Source: Comamonadaceae bacterium (GTDB taxonomy: Bacteria > Pseudomonadota > Gammaproteobacteria > Burkholderiales > Burkholderiaceae). From it: a stretch of 13,298 nucleotides of DNA. This document shows positions 1 through 7,160 of this stretch, one piece after another. Each line of letters opens with the position of its first letter. The stretch's first letter is position 1. The notes beneath the pieces are model-generated. The model had not been told where the DNA came from. It ran no database searches and saw only the letters and a list, made by a program, of their open reading frames with translations. The translations under genes were made by a program, and so were the position numbers. The stretch is taken from positions 1 to 13,298 of the forward strand of contig CANKOT010000065.1 in NCBI GenBank assembly GCA_947484245.1, in the 5' to 3' direction.

Positions 1-14
1 CCAAGGAATAGATC

Positions 15-275
15 ATGAAAGAAGGCATTCACCCCAACTACCGAGAAGTTTGCTTCTTGGACTTGTCTAACGGCTTCAAGTTCGTCACACGTTCTTGCGT
101 CAATGCCAAAGAGATGGTGAAAATGGACGACGGCCGCGAGCTGCCTTTGTTCAAACTCGATACATCCAGCGAATCACACCCCTTCTACACAGGTACCCAA
201 AAATCTGTGGACAACATGGGTGGTCGCGTTGAGCGGTTCCGTAACCGTTTTGGCAAAACGTCCATTACCAAGTAA
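15..275 (+). CDS. rpmE2: 50S ribosomal protein L31, type B
   Basis: The 86-residue product starts MKEGIHPNYREVCFLD and contains SCVNAKEM, SHPFYTG and a basic end GRVERFRNRFGK, which are signatures of bacterial ribosomal protein L31. L31 sits at the central protuberance of the large subunit and helps bridge the two subunits. Length and sequence fit the longer type B form. Only two scattered cysteines (C13, C28) are present, so the CxxC zinc knuckle of type A L31 is missing and this is the zinc-independent paralogue. The ATG is preceded by AAGGA at 3-7 with good spacing. The gene is followed by a strong terminator, so it ends its transcript. In some bacteria type B L31 is controlled by Zur; the upstream region is outside the window, so this cannot be judged here. 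Confidence 0.96.
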   Translation: MKEGIHPNYREVCFLDLSNGFKFVTRSCVNAKEMVKMDDGRELPLFKLDTSSESHPFYTGTQKSVDNMGGRVERFRNRFGKTSITK

Positions 276-307
276 TCTTCCCATCGCGTCACTTCGTGAC
301 CATCGAA

Positions 308-343
308 GGGCAGTCCGGGCAACCGGCCTGCCCTTGTTTTTTG
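308..343 (+). terminator. Rho-independent terminator after rpmE2
   Basis: GGGCAG (308-313) pairs with CTGCCC (328-333). Inside, after one T/C mismatch, CCGG (315-318) pairs with CCGG (323-326) around a GCAA tetraloop. The stem is followed directly by TTGTTTTTTG. This is a textbook GC stem plus U-tract and it separates rpmE2 from the next transcript. Confidence 0.9.
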
Positions 344-406
344 CATGCCCAAAACCCGCTGGCATAGACTTGTGATGTTGATACCGACTCTGCTATCGTC
401 TGAATT

Positions 407-2173
407 GTGAATTCCTACTCATCAGATACCTCTGCCAACCCAGCCATCGTGGCACAAGGTGCCGTTCGACGTTTGCCGCGCTGGGTTTTGTGGACACTTT
501 GCCTGGCCTATGTGTTGTCAGGCTTCGTTGGCCGTACCCCTTGGAAAGCCGAGGACATGCAGGCCTTTGGGTTCATGCGAAATTTGGCGCTGTCCATCGG
601 ACCCGATGGCATTTCGTGGCTAAAACCCACTCTCCTTGGACAAGCCGATCTAGATGCGGCCCTTTTGCCCTATTGGCTGGGTGCTTGGGCCATCCAATTG
701 GCACCCATCGGATTTCCGTTAGACACGGCTGCCCGTTTGCCCTTCATTGCCTTGTTAGGTCTGACACTGGCAGCCACTTGGTACGCGGTTTACGCCTTGG
801 CGCGCACACCTGCTGCTCAGCCCGTCAGCTTTGCCTTTGGCGGAGAAGCCGAGCCAGCTGACTATGCAAGGGCCATGGCAGATGGTGGCTTGCTAGCCTT
901 GATTGCTTGTTTGGGCTTGGCCAGGTTATCACATGAGGCCGCACCATCACTTGCGCAACTCGCCTTTTCTACCGTTCTCTTTTTTGCATTAGCCAATCTG
1001 GCCCGCAAAAGAATCCATGCGCTGTTTGGCGCGGCTCTAGGCATCTTTGGCTTGGCACTTTCTGGCGCACCGGCACTGGCCATGTTGTTGGGAGCCGGTG
1101 GTGCCATTGTGATGGCGCTTGACACTCGCAAACCTCATACATTGCAAGTCAGGCGTGTCGATGTCGCTTGGATTTTGATCTTTTGTCTGACCACTGCGGC
1201 CATCTCAAGCAAGCTGGAATTGTGGCAATGGCGCGTCGACTTGCCTCATCTCTTTGAAATCAAGACCTTGGCCAGATTGCTTTTGTGGTTCACATGGCCT
1301 GCTTGGCCATTGGCACTCTGGACGCTTTGGCGCTGGCGCTATCAGCTGAAAAGCATTTCAGCCAACCCCCATTTGTCATTGCCACTCTGGTTCCTGGTTG
1401 TCGCCATCGCAAGCACATGGTTGTCCGGCATCAGCGACCGTGCACTGCTCTTAGCCTTGCCCGCCTTGGCCACATTGGCTGCCTTTGCATTGCCCACATT
1501 CAAACGCAGCATGAGTGCATTCATTGATTGGTTTACCTTGTTGTTCTTCAGTTTAGGCGCACTGATCATTTGGACGGTCTGGATCTCAATGCAAACCGGC
1601 TTTCCAGCCCAACCAGCAATCAATGTCGCAAGACAGGCGCCTGGCTTTGTCGCCCAGTTTTCATGGGTTGCATTCATCATTGCTGGGTCGGCCACTCTGG
1701 GGTGGGCCAGTCTTGTGAAATGGCGTGCCGGCAGGCACCGGACTGCAATCTGGAAAAGCATGGTGTTGCCAGCAAGTGGCGCCAGCTTGTGCTGGTTGTT
1801 GATCATGACCCTTTGGTTACCTCTCATTGATTTTGGGAGGAGTTATGCACCCTTGGTTCACCAAGTTAGAAGCATGATGGGTGACACCGAATGCGTTCAT
1901 TACTATGGACTGACCAAGGCACAAGGTGCAGCCTTCGAGTTTCACGGCAATTTCAAGTTGCACCCGGTCGTGAGGCCCTCTGATCAGTTAAGCACCGATT
2001 CAAAAAAGCAATGTGCGTGGCTGATCGTTGATACACAAGCACTGCCTTCACTCTCCCAAGAGGTTAACGTCAGTTTGTGGACACGACACGCCACCGTGCG
2101 TCGCCCTTCTGACAACAATGAAGATATCGTTTTGTTCAGAGCCGTGGCGTCCATCATCTCCGCCAAGCCCTGA
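407..2173 (+). CDS. Polytopic membrane protein, GT-C / ArnT-like (putative glycosyltransferase)
   Basis: This 588-residue protein has many hydrophobic helices through about residue 480 and a C-terminal soluble part of about 100 residues, probably periplasmic. After the first helix comes R43-x-PWK-x-ED (ED at 49-50). An acidic pair in the first external loop after TM1 is typical of GT-C enzymes such as ArnT/PMT family (GT39), which move sugars from polyprenyl-phosphate carriers onto lipid A or proteins outside the inner membrane. The acceptor and sugar cannot be inferred, and similarity is by architecture only, so an inactive or unrelated membrane protein is possible. The GTG start is the first possible one, because an in-frame TGA lies at 401-403. 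No Shine-Dalgarno is visible. The gene is 14 nt from the MATE gene downstream, suggesting one transcript. Confidence 0.6.
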   Translation: MNSYSSDTSANPAIVAQGAVRRLPRWVLWTLCLAYVLSGFVGRTPWKAEDMQAFGFMRNLALSIGPDGISWLKPTLLGQADLDAALLPYWLGAWAIQLAPIGFPLDTAARLPFIALLGLTLAATWYAVYALARTPAAQPVSFAFGGEAEPADYARAMADGGLLALIACLGLARLSHEAAPSLAQLAFSTVLFFALANLARKRIHALFGAALGIFGLALSGAPALAMLLGAGGAIVMALDTRKPHTLQVRRVDVAWILIFCLTTAAISSKLELWQWRVDLPHLFEIKTLARLLLWFTWPAWPLALWTLWRWRYQLKSISANPHLSLPLWFLVVAIASTWLSGISDRALLLALPALATLAAFALPTFKRSMSAFIDWFTLLFFSLGALIIWTVWISMQTGFPAQPAINVARQAPGFVAQFSWVAFIIAGSATLGWASLVKWRAGRHRTAIWKSMVLPASGASLCWLLIMTLWLPLIDFGRSYAPLVHQVRSMMGDTECVHYYGLTKAQGAAFEFHGNFKLHPVVRPSDQLSTDSKKQCAWLIVDTQALPSLSQEVNVSLWTRHATVRRPSDNNEDIVLFRAVASIISAKP

Positions 2174-2187
2174 CATTTCATTGCGGT

Positions 2188-3528
2188 ATGTTTGAAGCAC
2201 GCACCATTCTTCGTCACGCCGGTACGGTTTTAGTGGGGCAATTGGCAGTGATGGCTTTTGGTGTTGTTGACACCTTGGTTGCCGGTCGATACAGCGCATC
2301 TGCTTTAGCCGCTTTGTCTGTGGGTTCTGCCATCTACATCAGTATTTATGTGTCCTTGAATGGCTTGATCACCGCCCTGTTGCCCGTTTGGGCTGAATTG
2401 CGGGGGGCTGGCGCGCACGCAGCGCTTGGCAAATCGGTTCGACAAGCTTTGTATTTGTGCCTTGGCGTGATTTTCTTAGGCACTTTGGCCTTGCTGTTTC
2501 CAGATCCGTGGCTCAGCGCAACGGGTGTTCCTGAGACTCTGCAAAATGATGTGCGAGATTACCTTTATGTTTTGGCGCTTGCTGTGGGGCCATCACTGCT
2601 CTTTCGGATGTACTCAACACTCAACCAAAGCCTTGGCATGCCGCTTTGGGTCACGGTCCTTCAAATTGCAGCATTGGGTATCAAAATACCTCTCTCAATT
2701 TTGCTGACTCTAGGAGGCTGGGGGCTAGAAGCGCAAGGCGTTGTGGGTTGCGCTTGGGCCACTTTGATTGTCAACACTTGGCTGATGCTCATGGGTCTCT
2801 ATTTCTTGCGCTCTCAAAAGGTTTACCAAGAATTCAAAATATGGCAATCGATGGAGGCCCCCAATTGGAAAATGCTCAAAGAGTTTTTGCGCTTAGGCGT
2901 ACCGGCTGCCCTGTCCGTGTTGGTGGAGGTCACTGCCTTCACCATGATGGCTCTCTTTATTTCTAGACAAGGTGTGGTGGCATCGGCCAGCCACCAAATT
3001 GCAACCAGCATTGCCACTTTGCTCTACATGATTCCGCTTGCACTTGGCATCGCTTGCAGTGCTCGGGTTGGCTTTTGGATTGGCGCCAATGACGCTGGTC
3101 AAGCCGAGAAGGCAGCCCACACAGGTTTGAAGTTGACCTTGGTGCTCGCCTTGCTTTTCAGTACGGCACTAGCCTTGAGCAAAGAAACCTTGCCGGGCTG
3201 GTTTTCAGCTGACACCGCGGTCACATTGGCTGCATCAACTGTTCTGGGGTGGGTGGCCATTTATCACTTGGTGGATGCGTTGCAAGCGGTTTGTGCCTTT
3301 ATTTTGAGGTGCTACCGCATGACTTTGCTGCCCCTCATCATCTACAGCATCATGTTGTGGGGGGTGGGGCTTTGGGGCGCATTTGTCTGGGCCTATGAAG
3401 GCATTGGACTTCTGACTGCTCGACCTGAAGTGAGTACTTTTTGGGCAGCCGCCTGTTTTGCGCTGTGCATCGTTAGCCTCGCCTTCATTGCGCTGGTTTT
3501 ATGGGTTGCCAAACAGCGCCGTCTTTGA
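2188..3528 (+). CDS. MATE-family multidrug/metabolite efflux transporter
   Basis: The 446-residue, highly hydrophobic protein fits the usual MATE size of about 440-480 residues and 12 membrane helices in two homologous halves. The N-terminal pattern (GQLAVMAFGVVDTLVAGRYS, then SALAALSVGSAIY) is characteristic of NorM-type MATE proteins. The second half starts around residue 230 with LRLGVPAALSVLVEV, repeating the first-half topology. MATE proteins export cationic drugs or metabolites using Na+ or H+ gradients across the inner membrane. The substrate is unknown. The gene follows the GT-C-like gene closely, and its ATG has only a weak ribosome site (TTGCGGT), so it may depend on translational coupling. 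I see no clear terminator just after it. Confidence 0.9.
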   Translation: MFEARTILRHAGTVLVGQLAVMAFGVVDTLVAGRYSASALAALSVGSAIYISIYVSLNGLITALLPVWAELRGAGAHAALGKSVRQALYLCLGVIFLGTLALLFPDPWLSATGVPETLQNDVRDYLYVLALAVGPSLLFRMYSTLNQSLGMPLWVTVLQIAALGIKIPLSILLTLGGWGLEAQGVVGCAWATLIVNTWLMLMGLYFLRSQKVYQEFKIWQSMEAPNWKMLKEFLRLGVPAALSVLVEVTAFTMMALFISRQGVVASASHQIATSIATLLYMIPLALGIACSARVGFWIGANDAGQAEKAAHTGLKLTLVLALLFSTALALSKETLPGWFSADTAVTLAASTVLGWVAIYHLVDALQAVCAFILRCYRMTLLPLIIYSIMLWGVGLWGAFVWAYEGIGLLTARPEVSTFWAAACFALCIVSLAFIALVLWVAKQRRL

Positions 3529-3630
3529 TCCCTGCATTTTTTTGCCACAATGTTGCTTTAGTCAAAATTCCCAGTTCCATTTCAAGTGGCACTCCAAGCT
3601 CAAATTTATTCACATCAACCTAGGAACATC

Positions 3631-3930
3631 ATGATTCTTGAATTAGCAGACATTCGCGTCAAACCTGGCCAAGAAGTAGCCTTTGAGGAAGCCATTGCGC
3701 GCGGTATTCAAACCGTCATCTCAAAAGCCAAGGGCTTTCAAGGGGCCAAAGTGAACAAAGGTATCGAGAGCCCAGACCGATTTATTTTGCAAATTTTCTG
3801 GGACACCTTAGAAGATCACACCGTCGGATTTAGGGAGTCAGCCGCTTTTACAGAGTGGCGCGCCATTGTTGGGCCATTTTTCGCTGGCCCTCCCGTGGTG
3901 GAACATTTTGTACTCACCTACAAAAGTTAA
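3631..3930 (+). CDS. Antibiotic biosynthesis monooxygenase (ABM)-domain protein
   Basis: This 99-residue protein, from ATG 3631, has the layout of the small ABM dimeric alpha/beta-barrel family: an N-terminal strand ILELADIRVKPGQE, a helix FEEAIARGIQTVISKAKG, then a strand with RFILQIFWDTLEDHTVGF and FTEWRAIVGPFF before a final strand VVEHFVL. Family members include quinol monooxygenases, heme-degrading enzymes and many of unknown substrate. A longer reading from GTG 3586 adds 15 residues that do not look like the family, so ATG 3631 is preferred. The protein is convergent with the MarR gene, with 56 nt between stop codons. It may be an orphan detoxifying oxygenase, but its role is unknown. 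Confidence 0.8.
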   Translation: MILELADIRVKPGQEVAFEEAIARGIQTVISKAKGFQGAKVNKGIESPDRFILQIFWDTLEDHTVGFRESAAFTEWRAIVGPFFAGPPVVEHFVLTYKS

Positions 3931-3986
3931 AGGCCGGTATTACTGAGATCGGTCTAAGGGTACAAGAACACCACCAACGACCTGTT

Positions 3987-4430
3987 TCAGCTCAGCTCAG
4001 ATTCATGGCCCGCAACCAATTTGGAAAGCAAGCCCACAAGTTGCTGGGCTTCCTCTTGATTCAGCGGTTTGAGTAAAGTGTCTTGTACTCGCTCCACAGC
4101 AGTTTTCATGAGCAATGTGGCCTCCTCACCTGAGGGCGTTAACCACAAAAGTTTACGCCTGCGGTCTAGTTTGTCGGGCTCTCGTTTGATCCACCCCTTG
4201 GTTTCCAACCGCCCGATCACAGAGCCTGAAGTTGCTGCATCAAATGCAACTCGGCCAGACAATGTAATTTGATCAATGCCCGGGGTGTCCATCACAGCAT
4301 TCAAGATGGCAAATTGAACAGGCGTGACATCCTCCGCAGCCAATTCCGTCATGAACAAGGACACCGCAATTTGTTGCGCACGACGCACCAAGTGACCTGG
4401 CGCTTTGGCAAAATCGAAACTCTTCTCCAT
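3987..4430 (-). CDS. MarR-family transcriptional regulator
   Basis: The 147-residue protein has the MarR winged-helix layout. There is an N-terminal dimerisation helix, VTPVQFAILNAVMD (35-48), a recognition helix region around FDAATSGSVIGRLETKGWI (63-81), and a wing with DKLDRRRKLLWLTPSGEE (86-103), which matches the conserved D-x-R-x(3)-L-x-LT-x-x-G wing. A C-terminal helix completes the dimer. MarR proteins usually repress nearby operons and are released by small aromatic or phenolic ligands. The gene is divergent from the FAH/TRAP operon, and a palindromic site lies in the gap, so it likely controls that operon and itself. No strong Shine-Dalgarno precedes the ATG. The inducer is unknown, though an aromatic acid or its breakdown product would fit. 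Confidence 0.92.
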   Translation of the reverse strand: MEKSFDFAKAPGHLVRRAQQIAVSLFMTELAAEDVTPVQFAILNAVMDTPGIDQITLSGRVAFDAATSGSVIGRLETKGWIKREPDKLDRRRKLLWLTPSGEEATLLMKTAVERVQDTLLKPLNQEEAQQLVGLLSKLVAGHESELS

Positions 4431-4449
4431 GCAATATGATTGAATGTTT

Positions 4450-4479
4450 CTGACAAAATTGTCGAATAATAAGTATACT
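4450..4479 (+). promoter_or_regulatory. Putative sigma-70 promoter of the FAH/TRAP operon
   Basis: CTGACA (4450-4455, five of six to the -35 consensus) is followed after 18 bases by TATACT (4474-4479, five of six to the -10 consensus). This predicts a start around 4486 and a leader of about 40 nt before the ATG at 4529. GAAAGG at 4518-4523 is the ribosome binding site. The spacing and its position upstream of the operon support the call; it has not been tested. Confidence 0.6.
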
Positions 4480-4482
4480 TAT
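4469..4482. promoter_or_regulatory. Perfect 14-base palindrome, candidate MarR operator
   Basis: ATAAGTATACTTAT reads the same on both strands and overlaps the -10 element of the predicted operon promoter. A further imperfect inverted repeat, GACAA-aa-TTGTC (4452-4463), lies just upstream and could be a second half of the site. MarR dimers bind palindromes of this kind and repress by blocking RNA polymerase. The link to this MarR is inferred from location. Confidence 0.6.
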
Positions 4483-4528
4483 GAAAATCAATTTTGGCGT
4501 TCTTTTTTTCTTTGCATGAAAGGTATTT

Positions 4529-5233
4529 ATGAGTTTTGTTTTCGCTCCCGCTCCCGTAGTTTCGGTTCCAGTTTTGGGACAGGCTGAACGTTTTCCAGCT
4601 CGCCGCATCTACTGCGTAGGTCGCAATTACGAAGAACACGCCAAAGAAATGGGTTTCACAGGCAGAGAACCACCTTTCTTCTTTTTGAAACCCACAGACA
4701 CCCTGGTGGTAGTGAATGAAGGGGAAACAGGCCACATGCCTTACCCCAGCTTGACCCAAAACTTTCACCACGAAATTGAATTGGTTGTTGCCATCGGCAC
4801 TGGTGGCCGAAACATCAAAGCGGCAGATTCAGAAAAGCACATTTTTGGCTACGCAGTCGGCTTGGACATGACGCGCCGTGACTTGCAAAACGAAATGAAA
4901 AAACAAGGCCGTCCATGGTGCATTGGCAAAGCGTTTGATCATTCAGCACCCATCGGCCCTATCACACCGAAAGCCAAAGCCGGCGATGTGAACCATGCGG
5001 AAATAGATCTGCTGGTTAACGGCACAGTTCGTCAAACCAGCACCGTTGCAAAACTCATTTGGAACGTGGCAGAAACCATCGAGCACCTGTCGGCCGCCTG
5101 GGAGTTGCAGCCTGGTGATTTGATTTACACAGGCACACCCGAGGGTGTCGCAGCCGTGGTGGCCGGTGATACATTGGTTGGCCGGGTTGCAGGCTTGGGC
5201 ACCTTGACCGTCAAAGTTGACCCTGCAAAATAA
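4529..5233 (+). CDS. Fumarylacetoacetate hydrolase family protein (fumarylpyruvate hydrolase-like)
   Basis: The 234-residue protein shows the FAH fold: RIYCVGRNYEEHAKEMG (26-42), a PFFFLKP segment (49-55), and HHEIELVVAIG (80-90), with D113 in GYAVGLDMTRRDLQ. E82, E84 and D113 are the expected Mg2+/Mn2+ ligands. GKAFDHSAPIGP and LQPGDLIYTGTPEGV are also conserved. Family members cleave C-C bonds of acylpyruvates; sequence style and length resemble fumarylpyruvate hydrolases of the gentisate route, but acylpyruvase or oxaloacetate decarboxylase activity is possible. ATG 4529 has GAAAGG six to eleven bases upstream. The gene leads the operon with the TRAP transporter and is divergent from MarR. 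No ring-cleaving dioxygenase is present in the window, so the full pathway, if any, is encoded elsewhere. Specific substrate unknown. Confidence 0.9.
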   Translation: MSFVFAPAPVVSVPVLGQAERFPARRIYCVGRNYEEHAKEMGFTGREPPFFFLKPTDTLVVVNEGETGHMPYPSLTQNFHHEIELVVAIGTGGRNIKAADSEKHIFGYAVGLDMTRRDLQNEMKKQGRPWCIGKAFDHSAPIGPITPKAKAGDVNHAEIDLLVNGTVRQTSTVAKLIWNVAETIEHLSAAWELQPGDLIYTGTPEGVAAVVAGDTLVGRVAGLGTLTVKVDPAK

Positions 5234-5256
5234 TACGTGACATAAAACGTAACTCG

Positions 5257-5276
5257 ACCGGGCTCAGTGCCCGGTT
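5257..5276 (+). other. Perfect hairpin between FAH and TRAP small subunit
   Basis: ACCGGGC (5257-5263) pairs perfectly with GCCCGGT (5269-5275) around a five-base loop. The following bases (TTGTCTGAAAGG) have only a short U-rich run, so it is more likely a partial terminator or an RNA-stability/processing element than a full stop. It lies just upstream of the TTG start at 5293 and may lower expression of the transporter genes relative to the hydrolase. Confidence 0.55.
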
Positions 5277-5292
5277 GTCTGAAAGGTGAAGA

Positions 5293-5781
5293 TTGAAAAT
5301 TCTCGAGCTACTGGCCAAATTTTGCAGCATCTTGGCAGGCGCTTTGCTGACTTTCATCACTTTGATGACTTGCTACAGCCTCATTGGCCGCAATACCAAT
5401 GGCACAACCATTGTGGGCGATTTTGAGTTAACCGGGGTTGCAACTGGCGCCGCCATTGCCTTGTTCATGCCCCTTTGCCAATTCAAAAAAGCCAACATTG
5501 TGGTGGACTTTTTCACAGCCAAGGCAAGTCAAGCCACCATCGCACAATTGGACAGATTGGGTGCACTTTTCATGGCTGCAGTTTTTGCTTTGCTAGCTTG
5601 GCGAACCTATTTAGGCGGAATGAATGCATGGACGACGCAGTCGGGCTCCATGATGTTGGGTTTTCCTGAGTGGATTGTTTATGCAGCCATGACACCCCCA
5701 TTGGCACTCAGTGCCACCATTGCTTTGACTCAAGCCTTGATGGGTGAAAACTTCACCCGCACCCAAGAGGCATCAGCATGA
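5293..5781 (+). CDS. TRAP transporter small permease (DctQ-like)
   Basis: This 162-residue protein has about four membrane helices, matching the DctQ-type small membrane subunit, which partners with the large permease in tripartite ATP-independent periplasmic transport. It shows the family pattern of a first helix ILELLAKFCSILAGALLTFI, then a short loop, TGVATGAAIALFMPLCQF, NIVVDFF, and later helices ending near residue 150. The most likely start is TTG at 5293, just after AGGTGA (5284-5289); the next in-frame Met falls inside the first helix and would truncate it. The stop codon overlaps the ATG of the large subunit by four bases (ATGA), implying translational coupling. Confidence 0.88.
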   Translation: MKILELLAKFCSILAGALLTFITLMTCYSLIGRNTNGTTIVGDFELTGVATGAAIALFMPLCQFKKANIVVDFFTAKASQATIAQLDRLGALFMAAVFALLAWRTYLGGMNAWTTQSGSMMLGFPEWIVYAAMTPPLALSATIALTQALMGENFTRTQEASA

Positions 5782-7097
5782 GCGCCCTCGCCCTCTGCGC
5801 CATTATTTTTGGCACGATGTTGGTGCTCATGGCCATCAGGGTGCCTATTGCTGTCTCGATGTTTTCAGCGGGAACTTTGGGTTATCTCATTCAAACTGGA
5901 TGGGGACCCTATTCCAATTTTCTGAACAATTTGGCGTTTGCTCGATTCGCAAGTTATGACCTGTCGGTCATTCCTTTGTTCATCTTGATGGGCCATTTTG
6001 CAACCCAAGGCGGCATCAGCAAGGCTTTGTTTCAATTTGCCGCCAGCGTCATGGGACGCTTCAAAGGCGGTCTGGCCATGGCGGCCGTTTTGGCCAGTGC
6101 GGCCTTCGGTTCTATTTGCGGCTCCTCGGTTGCCACGGCAGCCACCATCACGGGTGTGGCCTTGCCAGAAATGAAGCGCCATGGCTACTCGGGTCGCTTG
6201 TCCACAGGTACCTTGGCTGCAGGCGGTACTTTGGGCATCTTGATTCCGCCTTCAGTGCCACTGGTGATCTATGCCATTTTGACCGAGCAAAACATTGCCA
6301 AACTGTTTGCCGCCGCCATGGTGCCTGGCATCATTGCCATGTTGGGTTACATGGTTGCCATCGCCATCTATGTGCGAGTGGTGCCTGGTCAAGCGCCAGA
6401 GGTAGACAACGACATTGAAAAATTCTCACTGGCTGCTTTGGCGGGCATTGCTCCCATTGCCATCATTTTTATCATTGTCTTTGGCGGCATTTACGGCGGG
6501 TTTTTTACGCCGACAGAAGGCGCTGGCGTTGGGGCGGCTTCAACCTTTGTGGCAGCCTTGATCAAGCGTGAAATCACTTGGGAAAAATTCAAGCAATGCT
6601 TTTATGCAACCGCTGAAAGCTCGGCCATGATTTTCATGATCTTCATTGGCGCTGACGTCATGAATTCTTCATTGGCACTCACTCAAGTGCCCAACCAATT
6701 GGCAGCTGTCGTGAGCAGTTGGGGGCTGTCACCTCTCATGATTGTGACCGCCATCCTGCTGTTTTATGTGGTTCTAGGGGCTGTGATGGACGAGCTCAGC
6801 ATGATTTTGCTGACCATTCCTATTTTCTTCCCCATGATCATGGGGCTTGATTTTGGGATGGGCAAAGAACCCACCGCCATTTGGTTTGGCATCATGGTGC
6901 TCATGACCGTGGGGTTTGGCATGTTGGCCCCCCCTGTCGGATTGAATGTGTATGTGGTCAACAGCATGGCCAAGGATGTGCCTATCTCTGAAAGTTACAA
7001 GGGCGTCATGCCTTTTCTCATCAGCGACACCATTCGAACCATCCTGCTGCTCTTCTTCCCCGGGATTTCCCTGTGGTTGATTCAATACGTTGCTTAA
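5778..7097 (+). CDS. TRAP transporter large permease (DctM-like)
   Basis: The 439-residue polytopic protein has the length and motifs of DctM large subunits, the ion-coupled translocator. Clear conserved segments are PLFILMGHFATQGGI, the GSICGSSVATAATITGVALPEM stretch, the loop GTLGILIPPSVPLVIYAILTEQ, GFFTPTEGAGVGA, and a C-terminal part with MLAPPVGLNVYVVN. The GILIPPS and MLAPPVG segments are characteristic of the two inverted repeats. It works with the DctQ- and DctP-like neighbours to import organic acids using a Na+ gradient. It starts inside the stop of the small subunit (ATGA). A 63-nt gap with a very short CCTC/GAGG inverted repeat (7105-7117) separates it from the binding protein gene. 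Confidence 0.95.
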   Translation: MSALALCAIIFGTMLVLMAIRVPIAVSMFSAGTLGYLIQTGWGPYSNFLNNLAFARFASYDLSVIPLFILMGHFATQGGISKALFQFAASVMGRFKGGLAMAAVLASAAFGSICGSSVATAATITGVALPEMKRHGYSGRLSTGTLAAGGTLGILIPPSVPLVIYAILTEQNIAKLFAAAMVPGIIAMLGYMVAIAIYVRVVPGQAPEVDNDIEKFSLAALAGIAPIAIIFIIVFGGIYGGFFTPTEGAGVGAASTFVAALIKREITWEKFKQCFYATAESSAMIFMIFIGADVMNSSLALTQVPNQLAAVVSSWGLSPLMIVTAILLFYVVLGAVMDELSMILLTIPIFFPMIMGLDFGMGKEPTAIWFGIMVLMTVGFGMLAPPVGLNVYVVNSMAKDVPISESYKGVMPFLISDTIRTILLLFFPGISLWLIQYVA

Positions 7098-7160
7098 TCT
7101 GAAACCTCTTTTTGAGGCTTTGTTCCGTTAACATTCGGTGATTACCAATCGGAGACATCC

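Noticed and set aside
1342..1827. Antisense ORF of 161 codons within the GT-C-like gene
   Set aside because: No ribosome site, no known motif, and the sense frame is clearly the coding one.
4349..4771. Minus-strand ORF of 140 codons across the divergent promoter
   Set aside because: It spans the promoter and operator and the start of the FAH gene, and has no family resemblance; MarR on the same strand is the real gene.
7104..7118. Hairpin between the TRAP large subunit and the binding protein gene
   Set aside because: Only four base pairs (CCTC/GAGG) around five Ts; too weak to call a terminator.
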